NCBI RefSeq assembly: GCF_007830515.1
Contig: NZ_VLKT01000007.1
Coordinates: forward strand, 62,001 to 126,000
DNA from: Mesorhizobium tianshanense
Lineage (GTDB): Bacteria; Pseudomonadota; Alphaproteobacteria; Rhizobiales; Rhizobiaceae
Reading direction: 5' to 3'
DNA length: 64,000 nt
Under the pieces are notes generated by a model. That model was not told the origin of the DNA, ran no database searches, and saw only the letters and a list, made by a program, of their open reading frames with translations. The position numbers and the translations under genes were made by a program. Shown here one piece after another: positions 53,251-61,773 of the stretch (position 1 is the stretch's first letter; the number at the start of each line of letters is the position of its first letter).

Positions 53251-54450
53251 ATGAGCGGTTCGGCGCTTTACGAGACTTTTGCCCGCGCACCTCTGGTCTT
53301 CGACCATGGGGAAGGCACTTGGCTCTTCACCGACAAGGGCGAGCGATATCTCGATTTCGCTGGCGGCATCGCCGTGAATTCGCTGGGCCACAGCCATCCG
53401 CACCTGGTAGCGGCGCTCACTGAACAGGCCGCCAAGCTCTGGCATGTTTCCAACCTCTACGAGATTCCAGAGCAGAGCCGGCTGGGCGAGCGGCTGGCCG
53501 ACGCCACCTTCGCCGACAAGGTGTTCTTCACCAATTCCGGCGCCGAGGCGCTGGAATGCGCCATCAAGACCGCGCGGCGCTACCACTTCGTCAAGGGCCA
53601 TCCCGAGCGCTTTCGCATCATCACCTTCGAAGGCGCCTTTCATGGCCGCACGCTGGCGACCATAGCCGCTGGCGGCCAGCCTAAATACCTGGAAGGCTTC
53701 GGACCCAAGGTCGAAGGCTTCGACCAGGTCGGTTTCGACGACATCGACGCCGCCGAAAAGGCGATAACGCCCGAAACCGCCGCGATCCTGATCGAGCCGG
53801 TGCAGGGTGAGGGCGGTATCCGCCCGGTGCCGACGCAGTCGCTGAAGCGGTTGAGGCAACTCTGCGAGCAGCATGGCCTGCTCCTGATCTACGACGAGGT
53901 CCAGTGCGGCATCGGCCGCACCGGCAAGCTGTTTGCGCATGAATGGGCTGGCGTCACGCCCGACATCATGGCGATCGCCAAGGGTATCGGCGGCGGCTTC
54001 CCGATGGGTGCGTGCCTCGCCACCGGCGAGGCGGCCGCTGGCATGACTGCCGGCGTGCATGGCACCACTTTCGGCGGCAATCCGCTGGCGATGGCGGTCG
54101 GCAACGCCGTGCTCGACGTGGTGCTGGAAGACGGCTTCCTGGAGGATGTCCAGCGCAAGGCGTTGTTGCTGAAGCAGGGGCTGGCGGGTATCGCCGACGA
54201 ATTTCCCGATGTCATCGAAGACATCAGGGGCACCGGCCTGATGCTCGGCCTGAAATGCGTCATGCCCAACACCAAAGTGAACGCGGCGTTGCGCGACCAG
54301 CATCTGCTGGCTGTTCCGGCTGGCGACAACGTCATTCGCCTGCTGCCTCCGCTCACCGTCACCGACGCCGAGATCCGTGAGGCGCTCGACCGCATCCGCG
54401 CCGGCGCCCGGGGCTTGGCCGATGCCATCGCCGCGGCTGCCGCGAAGTAA
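53251..54450 (+). CDS. argD: Acetylornithine aminotransferase ArgD
   Basis: This 399-residue PLP enzyme of arginine synthesis converts N-acetylglutamate semialdehyde and glutamate to N-acetylornithine. It shows [19 protein letters not shown] (about 92-110), the PLP-binding [18 protein letters not shown] (about 213-230), and the Schiff-base Lys in [15 protein letters not shown] (about 243-257), then [11 protein letters not shown]. The ATG at 53251 is used. The frame extends upstream to 53149 across the leader hairpin, so a longer form would bury the regulatory element. It is followed by argF, 17 bp away. Confidence 0.95.
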   Translation: MSGSALYETFARAPLVFDHGEGTWLFTDKGERYLDFAGGIAVNSLGHSHPHLVAALTEQAAKLWHVSNLYEIPEQSRLGERLADATFADKVFFTNSGAEALECAIKTARRYHFVKGHPERFRIITFEGAFHGRTLATIAAGGQPKYLEGFGPKVEGFDQVGFDDIDAAEKAITPETAAILIEPVQGEGGIRPVPTQSLKRLRQLCEQHGLLLIYDEVQCGIGRTGKLFAHEWAGVTPDIMAIAKGIGGGFPMGACLATGEAAAGMTAGVHGTTFGGNPLAMAVGNAVLDVVLEDGFLEDVQRKALLLKQGLAGIADEFPDVIEDIRGTGLMLGLKCVMPNTKVNAALRDQHLLAVPAGDNVIRLLPPLTVTDAEIREALDRIRAGARGLADAIAAAAAK

Positions 54451-54467
54451 TCCTGGAACCAGCCCTG

Positions 54468-55379
54468 ATGAGCCTTCGCCATTTCACCGATCTTTCCGCC
54501 GTTTCCGAGGGCGATCTGCGCTTCATGCTGGACGATGCGGTCGTGCGAAAGGCAAGGCTCAAGGCTGGCGAGCGGACAAAACCGCTCGAAGGCAAGGTGC
54601 TGGCGATGATCTTCGACAAGCCGTCGACGCGCACGCGTGTGTCCTTCGACGTCGGCATGCGCCAGCTCGGCGGCGAGACCATCATGCTGACCGGCACCGA
54701 GATGCAGCTCGGTCGCTCCGAAACCATCGCCGACACGGCCAAGGTGCTGTCGCGCTATGTCGATGCGATCATGATCCGTACCACATCGCATGACCGGTTG
54801 CTGGAGCTAACCGAGAACGCCACCGTTCCGGTCATCAATGGGCTGACCGACGACACCCATCCCTGCCAGCTGATGGCCGACATCATGACCTTCGAGGAGC
54901 ATCGCGGTCCGGTTGCCGGCAAGACCATCGCCTGGACCGGTGACGGCAACAATGTGCTGCATTCCCTGCTGGAAGCCTCGGCACGATTTCGGTTCAATCT
55001 GAATGTGGCGGTGCCGGAAGGGAGCGAGCCGGCACAGAAGCATGTCGACTGGTCGAAGACGCATGGCGGCAAGTTGAACTTCACCCGCTCGCCCGAGGAG
55101 GCCGTTCACGAGGCCGATTGCGTCGTCACCGACTGCTGGGTGTCGATGGGCCAGGAGCACCGCGCCCGCGGCCACAACGTCTTCTTGCCCTACCAGGTCA
55201 ATGCGGCGCTGATGGCGAAGGCAAAGCCGGACGCATTGTTCATGCACTGCCTGCCGGCGCATCGCGGCGAGGAGGTGACTGACGAGGTCATCGACGGGCC
55301 GCATTCGGTGGTGTTCGACGAAGCCGAGAACCGGCTCCACGCCCAGAAGGCGGTTCTGGCCTGGTGTCTGGGCGCTTGA
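54468..55379 (+). CDS. argF: Ornithine carbamoyltransferase ArgF
   Basis: This 303-residue enzyme makes citrulline from ornithine and carbamoyl phosphate. The carbamoyl phosphate motif is [20 protein letters not shown] (about 45-64). The motif [18 protein letters not shown] is at about 124-141, and the ornithine/closure motif [18 protein letters not shown] is at about 258-275. It is co-transcribed with argD. Confidence 0.96.
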   Translation: MSLRHFTDLSAVSEGDLRFMLDDAVVRKARLKAGERTKPLEGKVLAMIFDKPSTRTRVSFDVGMRQLGGETIMLTGTEMQLGRSETIADTAKVLSRYVDAIMIRTTSHDRLLELTENATVPVINGLTDDTHPCQLMADIMTFEEHRGPVAGKTIAWTGDGNNVLHSLLEASARFRFNLNVAVPEGSEPAQKHVDWSKTHGGKLNFTRSPEEAVHEADCVVTDCWVSMGQEHRARGHNVFLPYQVNAALMAKAKPDALFMHCLPAHRGEEVTDEVIDGPHSVVFDEAENRLHAQKAVLAWCLGA

Positions 55380-55404
55380 TCCGGGCAACCTTGATCCGGC
55401 AATA

Positions 55405-55431
55405 CGTGATGCCTATCTCAGGCGCATCACG
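55405..55431. other. Stem-loop between argF and hslO
   Basis: CGTGATGC at 55405-55412 and GCATCACG at 55424-55431 form an 8-bp stem with an 11-nt loop. There is no T-run, so it is at best a weak terminator or a processing site. Confidence 0.4.
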
Positions 55432-55496
55432 CAAATCGAGCGCGTTTCGACGCATGCGCCCCGGAGGGCGGCATGGCCGCGCCCCGGAGCTTTGTC

Positions 55497-56507
55497 ATGT
55501 TGGAAACTCATCAGTTGGCTGAACATCAACCCAAACTCGGCGAATTCGGCTACGCCGGCGACGATCACGTGGTGCCCTTCGAGGTCGGCCCGCTCGACGT
55601 GCGCGGCCGTACTGTCCAGCTCGGGCCGATGCTCGATGCGATCCTCAGCCGCCACGACTATCCCGAACCGGTCGCCCGCCTCCTCGCGGGAGCCTGCGTG
55701 CTGACGGTGTTGCTTGGCACCTCGCTCAAGTTCGAGGGTAAGTTCATCCTGCAGACCCGCACCGACGGGCCGGTCGACATGCTGGTCGCGGATTTTTCCA
55801 CGCCGCATGCGCTGCGCGCCTATGCGCGCTTCGATGCCGACCGGCTTGAGGCCTTGACTGCTGCCGGCGAGACGTCGCAGCAGACGCTGCTCGGCAGTGG
55901 CGTCCTGGCGCTGACCATCGACCAGGGCGCCCACACGCAGCGCTATCAGGGCATCGTCCAACTCGATGGCGAGACGCTGGAGGAGGCCGCGCGCACCTAT
56001 TTCCGCCAGTCGGAACAGATCCCGACCGATCTTAGGCTTTCGGTGGCCAAACTGTTGACACCCGGCGCCGGCGGCGCTCGCGAGCAGTGGCGCGCCGGCG
56101 GCATCCTGGCGCAATTTCTGCCGCAATCGCCGGAACGCATGCGTGTGCCCGATCTTCCAGGCGGCGACGGCGATCCACGCGAGGAGATCCACGATCCGGC
56201 CGACAATTCCTGGCAGGAACTGCTGGCGTTGCTTGGCACCATCGAGCCGACCGAACTGATCGACCCCACGATTGGCACCGAGCGGCTGCTTTACCGGCTG
56301 TTCCATGAGCATGGTGTTCGCGTCTTCGGCGGCGTTCCGGTCGCCGACCAGTGCTCATGCTCCAAGGAGAAGATCCGCGGCATCCTCGAAGGCTTTTCCG
56401 CCGAGGAGATCAGCGACAGCACCGAGGATGGAGGCATTCACGTCGCCTGCGAATTCTGCTCGAAGCAATATGACTTCGACCCGGCGGAGTTTGCAGCGGC
56501 TCAATAG
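55497..56507 (+). CDS. hslO: Hsp33 family redox chaperone HslO
   Basis: This 336-residue chaperone is activated by oxidation. Its C-terminal zinc centre CxC...CxxC is clear: DQCSCSKEKI and VACEFCSKQYDF (about 288-320). The N-terminal Hsp33 core includes FGYAGDDHVVPFEVGPLDVRGR and LVADFSTPHALRAYARFDADRL. The start could be ATG at 55497 (GGAG 7 bp ahead) or ATG at 55473 (GGAGG 5 bp ahead); both are well placed. It follows argF by 117 bp and shares its direction. The apaG gene faces it. Confidence 0.93.
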   Translation: MLETHQLAEHQPKLGEFGYAGDDHVVPFEVGPLDVRGRTVQLGPMLDAILSRHDYPEPVARLLAGACVLTVLLGTSLKFEGKFILQTRTDGPVDMLVADFSTPHALRAYARFDADRLEALTAAGETSQQTLLGSGVLALTIDQGAHTQRYQGIVQLDGETLEEAARTYFRQSEQIPTDLRLSVAKLLTPGAGGAREQWRAGGILAQFLPQSPERMRVPDLPGGDGDPREEIHDPADNSWQELLALLGTIEPTELIDPTIGTERLLYRLFHEHGVRVFGGVPVADQCSCSKEKIRGILEGFSAEEISDSTEDGGIHVACEFCSKQYDFDPAEFAAAQ

Positions 56508-56513
56508 CGAGCG

Positions 56514-56906
56514 TCAGTTCACAGTGCGCCGCGTGCCTGGCAGGTCCAGCGAAAAGGCGGGGATGGCGATGTCGAACGTCTCGCCCCGCTTGTTTCGCAT
56601 CGTGTAGTGGCCGACCATGATGCCGGACGGCGTCGAGAGCGGGCAGCCAGACGTATATTGATAGCTGTCGCCGGGGTTGAGTTCGGGCTGATCGCCGACA
56701 ACACCGGCGCCGCGCACTTCCTCGACCCGGCCGGTGCCGTCGGTGATGTGCCAGTAGCGTGACATAAGCTGCACGAATTCGTCCGACTGGTTGTCGATCG
56801 TCACCTGGTAGCCCCAGACGTAACGGTTCTCCGACGGTTCCGAGCGATCCTCCAGATAGAACGGCCTGACCTGCACTTCGATGTTGCGCGTAACGGCGCG
56901 ATACAT
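56514..56906 (-). CDS. apaG: Co2+/Mg2+ efflux protein ApaG
   Basis: This 130-residue protein matches ApaG across its length: [31 protein letters not shown] (about 9-39), [43 protein letters not shown], and [25 protein letters not shown]. It is a small Fn3/ApaG-fold beta sandwich. The exact function is unclear, though the family name relates to cobalt sensitivity. It converges with hslO, with only 6 bp between the two stops. Confidence 0.95.
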   Translation of the reverse strand: MYRAVTRNIEVQVRPFYLEDRSEPSENRYVWGYQVTIDNQSDEFVQLMSRYWHITDGTGRVEEVRGAGVVGDQPELNPGDSYQYTSGCPLSTPSGIMVGHYTMRNKRGETFDIAIPAFSLDLPGTRRTVN

Positions 56907-57012
56907 GGGCTACTCCAAAACAATGCGAACGGGACCTTCGGCGCTCTCCGTGGCTTGGTCAACGGGACGCTTCCTGTCGTTGCCGACCTCAAGGGCAGGT
57001 GCCGAAGAACAA

Positions 57013-57035
57013 TGTCATTTAAGTGACACATGACA
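57013..57035. promoter_or_regulatory. TGTCA/TGACA repeat cluster upstream of the glycosyltransferase
   Basis: TGTCA (57013-57017), TGACA (57024-57028) and TGACA (57031-57035) make an inverted pair and a direct pair, about 95 bp ahead of the glycosyltransferase ATG. TGTCAT half-sites occur in rhizobial Pho boxes, but the 11-bp spacing of a canonical Pho box is absent. Confidence 0.35.
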
Positions 57036-57128
57036 ATGATGGTGTGCAGAGCCGGGCGACTCAGCGTTCTCCCGAACTGCTGAAGACGGCCATCCTGCGG
57101 CCGGTCTTTCCGGAGTGACCAGATATCG

Positions 57129-58283
57129 ATGGAACTGACAGTCACAGCCGCCCTGTTTTCGACAGCTCTGCTTCTTTCAAATCTCGCCAGCATCCTGCTC
57201 GCCTCGCTGAAGCTGAAGCGGCCAAGCAAGGTTGCGCCGCCTACCGGCAAGGCGCCGCCCGTGTCGATCGTCGTACCGTCGCGCGGCGTCGAGCCGTTTA
57301 CCGAAGAAACGCTTGCGCGCGCTTTTTCGCTCGACTGGCCGCGTTATGAACTCATCTTCTGCGTCGCCCATGCCGACGATCCGGTGGTCGAACCGATCAC
57401 CATGGCCATCGCCCGTTTTCCGGCCGTGCCGGCCCGGCTGCTCGTCGGCGATGACCGCATCAGCGGCAATCCGAAACTCAACAATTGCGTCAAGGGTTGG
57501 CAAGCGGCGCGTCACAAATGGGTCGTTCTTGCCGATTCCAACGTCCTGATGCCGAGGGACTATGTTCAGCATCTGATGGCCGCATGGCGGCCGGACACCG
57601 GCCTTGTCTGCTCGGCACCGATCGGCTCGCGGCCGGACGGGTTCTGGGCGGAGGTCGAATGCGCTTTCCTCAACACGCTACAGGCGCGCTGGCAATACAC
57701 CGGGGAGGCACTCGGCCTCGGTTTCGCCCAGGGCAAGAGCATGTTGTGGAACAAGCCCATGCTCGACGCCAATGACGGTATCCGCGCGCTTGCCGCCGAG
57801 ATTGCCGAGGATGCCGCCGCGACCAAGGTAGTCAACGGGCTCGGGCTGCGCGTCAATCTCGTCGCCTCGCCCTTCGAGCAGCCGCTCGGTTTGCGCACAT
57901 TTGGCGAAATCTGGTCGCGCCAGGCCCGCTGGGCACGCTTGCGCCGCGTCACGTTCCCGCTGTTCTTCGCGCCCGAAATCCTGGTCGGCGCGACGCCGCC
58001 GCTGGTGCTTGCGCTGGTTGCGGCGGCCGGCGCCGGCTTTAGCCTGCCGGCAACCGCCCTTGCCGTGCTTGTGGCTGCCTATCTCCCGGAATGCGCCCTG
58101 GCCTCGGCCAAGGGCTGGCACCTGTCGCTGCGCATGATCCCGGCGATGATCGCGCGGGATGTGATGCTTCCCGCCATTTGGGCGCGAGGCTGGCTCGGCG
58201 GTGCCGTCGACTGGCGCGGCAACGCAATGACCATCCAGACCAAAACCGTCGCGGAGCTGGAAGAGACGCCGTCTGGCGCCTGA
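57129..58283 (+). CDS. GT21-type glycosyltransferase (ceramide glucosyltransferase-like lipid glycosyltransferase)
   Basis: This 384-residue GT-A fold enzyme has an N-terminal membrane helix (about 5-27), the catalytic core with PPVSIVVPSRGVEPF, VVLADSNVLMPRDYV (the D-x-D-like position) and EDAAATKVV, and the family's RQARWARLRR motif ((Q/R)xxRW). C-terminal membrane segments follow at about 280-330. In Agrobacterium and Mesorhizobium, GT21 enzymes (Pgt type) glucosylate or galactosylate diacylglycerol to make phosphate-free membrane lipids when phosphate is short. That role here is an inference from the family, supported by the phosphate-related genes nearby. Confidence 0.85.
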   Translation: MELTVTAALFSTALLLSNLASILLASLKLKRPSKVAPPTGKAPPVSIVVPSRGVEPFTEETLARAFSLDWPRYELIFCVAHADDPVVEPITMAIARFPAVPARLLVGDDRISGNPKLNNCVKGWQAARHKWVVLADSNVLMPRDYVQHLMAAWRPDTGLVCSAPIGSRPDGFWAEVECAFLNTLQARWQYTGEALGLGFAQGKSMLWNKPMLDANDGIRALAAEIAEDAAATKVVNGLGLRVNLVASPFEQPLGLRTFGEIWSRQARWARLRRVTFPLFFAPEILVGATPPLVLALVAAAGAGFSLPATALAVLVAAYLPECALASAKGWHLSLRMIPAMIARDVMLPAIWARGWLGGAVDWRGNAMTIQTKTVAELEETPSGA

Positions 58284-58296
58284 AGCCGCCCTATCC

Positions 58297-59487
58297 CTAT
58301 TTGGCGGCGTTCAATGCCTGCTCGATATCCGCGAGCAGGTCGTCGGTGTCCTCCAGACCGACAGACAGCCTGAGCGTGCCCGGCCCGATGCCGAGTTCGG
58401 CGCGCGCCTCATCGCTCAGATTCTTGTGCGTCGTCGTCGCCGGATGGGTGATCAGGCTCTTGGCGTCGCCGAGATTGTTGGAGATCAGCACGATATCCAG
58501 CGCGTTCTGGAAGGCGAAAGCCGCCTGCTTGCCGCCCTTGACGTCGAGGCAGATCAGCGTCGAGCCGCCCGACATCTGCTTCTTGACGACGGCCGCCTGC
58601 GGGTGATCGGCGCGGCCGGGATAGATGACACGGGCAATCTCCGGGCGCTCGGCGAGGAAGTCCGCGATCCGGCCGGCACTTTCCGTCTGCTGGCGCACGC
58701 GCAAAGGCAGCGTTTCCAAGCCCTTCAGCAGCGTCCAGGCGTTGAACGGCGACAGGCTGGGACCGGTATGGCGGAAATAGTCGTGCAGGTTCTCGTCGAT
58801 CCACTTCTTGTCCGACAGGATGATGCCGCCGAGACAGCGCCCCTGGCCGTCGATGTGCTTGGTCGCCGAATAGACGACGATGTGGGCGCCGAGTTGCAAC
58901 GGCTTCTGCTGCAAAGGCGTGGCGAAGACATTGTCGACGATCAGCCGCGCACCGATCGAATTGGCGAGCGAGGCGACGGCGGCGATATCGACGACTTCCA
59001 GCGTCGGATTGGTCGGGCTTTCCAGGAAGAACAGCTTGGTGTTTGGCCGGACTGCCCTTTCCCAATTGGCGATGTCGGTGCCGTCAACCAGCGTCGCCTC
59101 GATGCCGTATCTCGGCGCCAGCGTCTCGACCACCCAGCGGCAGGAGCCGAACAGCGCGCGCGCCGCCACGATATGGTCGCCGGCCTTGGCGCTGCACAGC
59201 AACGCCGCCGTCACCGCAGCCATGCCGGATGCCGTGGCGCGGGCATCTTCGGCGCCTTCCAGCGCGCACATCCGCTTTTCGAACATGTCGACCGTTGGAT
59301 TGGCGTAGCGTGAATAGATGAAGCCTGGTTCCTCGCCCTTGAAGCGCGCTTCCGCCGCTTGCGCCGTGTCGTAGACATAGCCTTGCGTGAGATACATCGC
59401 CTCGGAGGTCTCGCCGAAGCCGGAACGCAGCGTTCCCGCATGCACGAGTGCAGTCTGAGGCTTCCAGTTGCGCTTCATGGTCGTCAT
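58297..59487 (-). CDS. metZ: O-succinylhomoserine sulfhydrylase MetZ
   Basis: This 396-residue PLP enzyme of methionine synthesis makes homocysteine from O-succinylhomoserine and sulfide. It has the trans-sulfuration fold with YSRYANPTVDMFEKRMCALEGAEDARATASGMAAV (about 60-94), LFFLESPTNPTLEVVDI, and the PLP-Lys in VVYSATKHIDGQGRCLGGII (about 207-226). It is controlled by the SAM-II riboswitch and terminator directly upstream, so it is switched off when S-adenosylmethionine is plentiful. The start is ATG at 59487. Confidence 0.96.
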   Translation of the reverse strand: MTTMKRNWKPQTALVHAGTLRSGFGETSEAMYLTQGYVYDTAQAAEARFKGEEPGFIYSRYANPTVDMFEKRMCALEGAEDARATASGMAAVTAALLCSAKAGDHIVAARALFGSCRWVVETLAPRYGIEATLVDGTDIANWERAVRPNTKLFFLESPTNPTLEVVDIAAVASLANSIGARLIVDNVFATPLQQKPLQLGAHIVVYSATKHIDGQGRCLGGIILSDKKWIDENLHDYFRHTGPSLSPFNAWTLLKGLETLPLRVRQQTESAGRIADFLAERPEIARVIYPGRADHPQAAVVKKQMSGGSTLICLDVKGGKQAAFAFQNALDIVLISNNLGDAKSLITHPATTTHKNLSDEARAELGIGPGTLRLSVGLEDTDDLLADIEQALNAAK

Positions 59488-59521
59488 CGCCTTGTTCCAA
59501 ACACCAAAAGTGGCCCAAACA

Positions 59522-59553
59522 CAAAAAAACCGGTCGCGAAAGTCGCAACCGGT
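59522..59553 (-). terminator. Terminator of the metZ SAM-II riboswitch
   Basis: On the minus strand ACCGGTTGCGA pairs with TCGCGACCGGT (one G-U pair) around a 3-nt loop, followed by a run of T (59529-59523). It lies between the SAM-II aptamer and metZ and is the expression platform that stops transcription when SAM is bound. Confidence 0.9.
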
Positions 59554-59575
59554 CCATACGGCCCTTCGGCCCGAC

Positions 59576-59632
59576 GGTCCTTTAGCGACTTGTTTAACGT
59601 GGCTGCAAGCCGACCGGCCAAATCACCACGGG
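59576..59632 (-). promoter_or_regulatory. SAM-II (metA-type) riboswitch
   Basis: The minus strand reads GTGATTTGGCC, then GGCTTGCAGCCACGTTAAAC, then AAGTCGCTAAAGGACC. These are the invariant segments of the SAM-II pseudoknot aptamer. It lies about 90 nt upstream of metZ with an intrinsic terminator in between. SAM-II is typical of alphaproteobacterial methionine genes, and this copy is complete. Confidence 0.95.
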
Positions 59633-59760
59633 ATAATGACCCTTTAGACCTGCTCCGCGCTTGCGTCAATTGCCGGCATGATTAAGAGGTTTGTACCAAG
59701 CTTTGCGGCAGAACCCTGCGACAAGCAGGACCTCGCCCGGCCTTCGAGCGGAGCCAGACT

Positions 59761-60855
59761 TTGCGGCAGACAGGCATTCTCCCCGATCAGGATATTTCCG
59801 CGCTGTTCCAGTCGGGCGCGCTGAAGTCGCCGCGCGCGCTCGATGCCGACCAGATCCAGCCGGCCAGCCTCGACCTCAGGCTTGGCGACAGGGCTTGGCG
59901 GGTGCGCGCCTCCTTCCTGCCCGGCCCGAACCACAGGGTTGCTGAAAAGCTCGACCGGCTGAAGCTGCACGAAATCAATCTCGCCGACGGTGCGGTGCTG
60001 GAGACGGGTTGCGTCTATATCGTGCCGCTGCTCGAGAGCCTGGCGCTTCCGGCAAACATTTCGGCCTCGGCCAATCCGAAGAGCTCGACCGGACGGCTCG
60101 ACATCTTCACCCGCGTGATGACCGACCGCGGCCACGAGTTCGACAAGATCGCTGCCGGCTACAACGGCCCGCTCTATCTGGAAGTCAGTCCGCGCACCTT
60201 TCCGATCGTCGTCCGCGCCGGCTCGCGGCTGTCGCAGATCAGGTTCCGCACCGGCAATGCGCTTTTGTCCGAGAGCGAGCTGCACGAATTGCACCGCGCC
60301 GAGACGCTCGTCGCCACCGAGCCGCCCAACATTTCCGGCGGCGGAATCGCGCTGTCGATCGATCTCGATGGCGACAAGGACGGCCTGGTCGGCTACCGCG
60401 GCAAGCATCACACCGGTCTGGTCGATGTCGACAAGCGCGCCGCACAGGATGTCGTCGATTTCTGGGAGCCGCTCTACAAGAGCGGCGCCGGTGAATTGGT
60501 GCTCGATCCCGACGAATTCTATATCCTCGTCAGCCAGGAGGCGGTGCACGTGCCGCCGCTCTACGCCGCCGAGATGACGCCCTTCGATCCATTGGTCGGC
60601 GAATTCCGTGTCCATTATGCCGGTTTCTTCGATCCGGGCTTTGGCCATTCGGCGACCGGCGGTACCGGCAGCAGGGCGGTGCTCGAAGTGCGCAGCCACG
60701 AAGTGCCGTTCATCCTCGACCACGGCCAGATCGTCGGGCGGCTGGTCTACGAGCATATGCTGAAGCGGCCGCAGGCACTCTACGGCACCGATCTCGGCTC
60801 GAACTATCAGGCACAGGGCCTGAAACTGTCCAAGCATTTCCGCGCCGCGCGCTGA
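59761..60855 (+). CDS. dcd: dCTP deaminase, long alphaproteobacterial form
   Basis: This 364-residue enzyme deaminates dCTP to dUTP for thymidylate synthesis. It is about twice the length of E. coli Dcd and consists of two dUTPase-like beta domains. The first carries IQPASLDLRLGD and ISASANPKSSTGRLDIFTRVMTDRG (about 98-122), the second DGLVGYRGKHHTGLVDVDKRA and LVYEHMLKRPQALYGTDLGSNYQAQGLKL at the end. The start appears to be TTG at 59761; no ATG lies nearby in frame. It diverges from the metZ riboswitch region, and its promoter must lie between 59633 and 59760. Confidence 0.9.
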   Translation: MRQTGILPDQDISALFQSGALKSPRALDADQIQPASLDLRLGDRAWRVRASFLPGPNHRVAEKLDRLKLHEINLADGAVLETGCVYIVPLLESLALPANISASANPKSSTGRLDIFTRVMTDRGHEFDKIAAGYNGPLYLEVSPRTFPIVVRAGSRLSQIRFRTGNALLSESELHELHRAETLVATEPPNISGGGIALSIDLDGDKDGLVGYRGKHHTGLVDVDKRAAQDVVDFWEPLYKSGAGELVLDPDEFYILVSQEAVHVPPLYAAEMTPFDPLVGEFRVHYAGFFDPGFGHSATGGTGSRAVLEVRSHEVPFILDHGQIVGRLVYEHMLKRPQALYGTDLGSNYQAQGLKLSKHFRAAR

Positions 60856-60946
60856 TCGCTCATCACAATCAGACCGTGCTTGCCTGACCTTGCGGGTCGT
60901 GCTTGGCTGTGCTCAGCCGTCAAGGTGACTGGAAAAGGGAACAAAA

Positions 60947-61720
60947 ATGCAGATTTCAAGATGGATCGCATCAGCAGCAACAGCTGCCATGCTGGTGATA
61001 TCGGCCGGGTCCTTGTCGGCGCAAGCACAGGAAAAATTGAAGATCGGCACCGAAGGCGCCTATCCGCCATTCAACACCATGACCGCGGATGGCAAGCTTG
61101 TCGGCTTCGATATCGACATCGCCGAGGCGCTTTGCGCTCAGATGAAGGTCGAATGCGAACTTGTCACGCAGGACTGGGACGGCATGATTCCGGCGCTTCA
61201 GGCCAGAAAGTTCGACGCCATCGTCGCCTCCATGAGCATCACCGAGGAGCGCAAGAAGCAGGTCTCCTTCACCAACAAATACTATACGACGCCGCTTTCG
61301 CTGGTGGCCCTGAAGGACACCGATATTGCCTCGACCGAACCCGCCGCACTCGCCGGCAAGATAGTTGGCGCCCAGGCTTCGACCACCCAGGCCGACTTTG
61401 CCCAGGACGTCTACGGCAAGGCCGGCGCGGAGGCGAAACTCTATCCGACCCAGGAAGAGGCGGTCGCTGATCTGATGAACGGCCGCCTCGATGCCGTCCT
61501 TTCGGACAAGTTCGTGCTGATGGATTGGATGAAGAAGTCGAGCGACGGCTGCTGCAAGATGGTCGGTGACGTCAAGGGCACCGAGACAGAAGCCGGCATC
61601 GCCGTGCGCCAGGAAGACAATGCGCTCCGCGAAAAGCTCAACGCCGCCATCGATGCGATCGTCGCCGACGGCACCTACAAGAAGATCCAGGCCAAGTATT
61701 TCGACTTCGATATCTATTGA
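60947..61720 (+). CDS. Amino-acid-type ABC transporter substrate-binding protein (SBP_bac_3)
   Basis: This 257-residue periplasmic protein has a signal peptide at about residues 1-27 (WIASAATAAMLVISAGSLSAQAQ). The family-3 motifs follow: LKIGTEGAYPPFNTMTADGKLVGFDIDIAEALCAQM, LVTQDWDGMIPALQARKFDAIVASMSITEERKKQVSFTNKYY, and GRLDAVLSDKFVLMDWM. The ligand is probably a basic or polar amino acid. No permease or ATPase gene is adjacent, so the partner transporter is elsewhere. Confidence 0.92.
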   Translation: MQISRWIASAATAAMLVISAGSLSAQAQEKLKIGTEGAYPPFNTMTADGKLVGFDIDIAEALCAQMKVECELVTQDWDGMIPALQARKFDAIVASMSITEERKKQVSFTNKYYTTPLSLVALKDTDIASTEPAALAGKIVGAQASTTQADFAQDVYGKAGAEAKLYPTQEEAVADLMNGRLDAVLSDKFVLMDWMKKSSDGCCKMVGDVKGTETEAGIAVRQEDNALREKLNAAIDAIVADGTYKKIQAKYFDFDIY

Positions 61721-61730
61721 GGTCTAAGCT

Positions 61731-61757
61731 GCCGATCTCCCCACAAGGGGGGAGATC
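61731..61757. repeat. Palindromic intergenic element between the binding protein and gguC
   Basis: GATCTCCCC at 61734-61742 pairs with GGGGAGATC at 61749-61757 around a 6-nt loop. Short palindromes of this form (GATCTCCCC ... GGGGAGATC) are dispersed in Mesorhizobium intergenic regions, as I recall. It may serve as a bidirectional terminator between the convergent genes. Confidence 0.6.
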
Positions 61758-61773
61758 GAGCTGTCATAACCGC

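Noticed and set aside
53045..53251. Arg-rich 68-residue frame ahead of argD as a leader peptide
   Set aside because: GTG start and no clear ribosome-binding site; Arg-rich shadows are common at this GC. I keep the hairpin as a candidate attenuator but do not call the peptide a gene.
57013..57035. A canonical Pho box upstream of the glycosyltransferase
   Set aside because: The half-sites are present but not with the 11-bp direct-repeat spacing, so I report only a repeat cluster.
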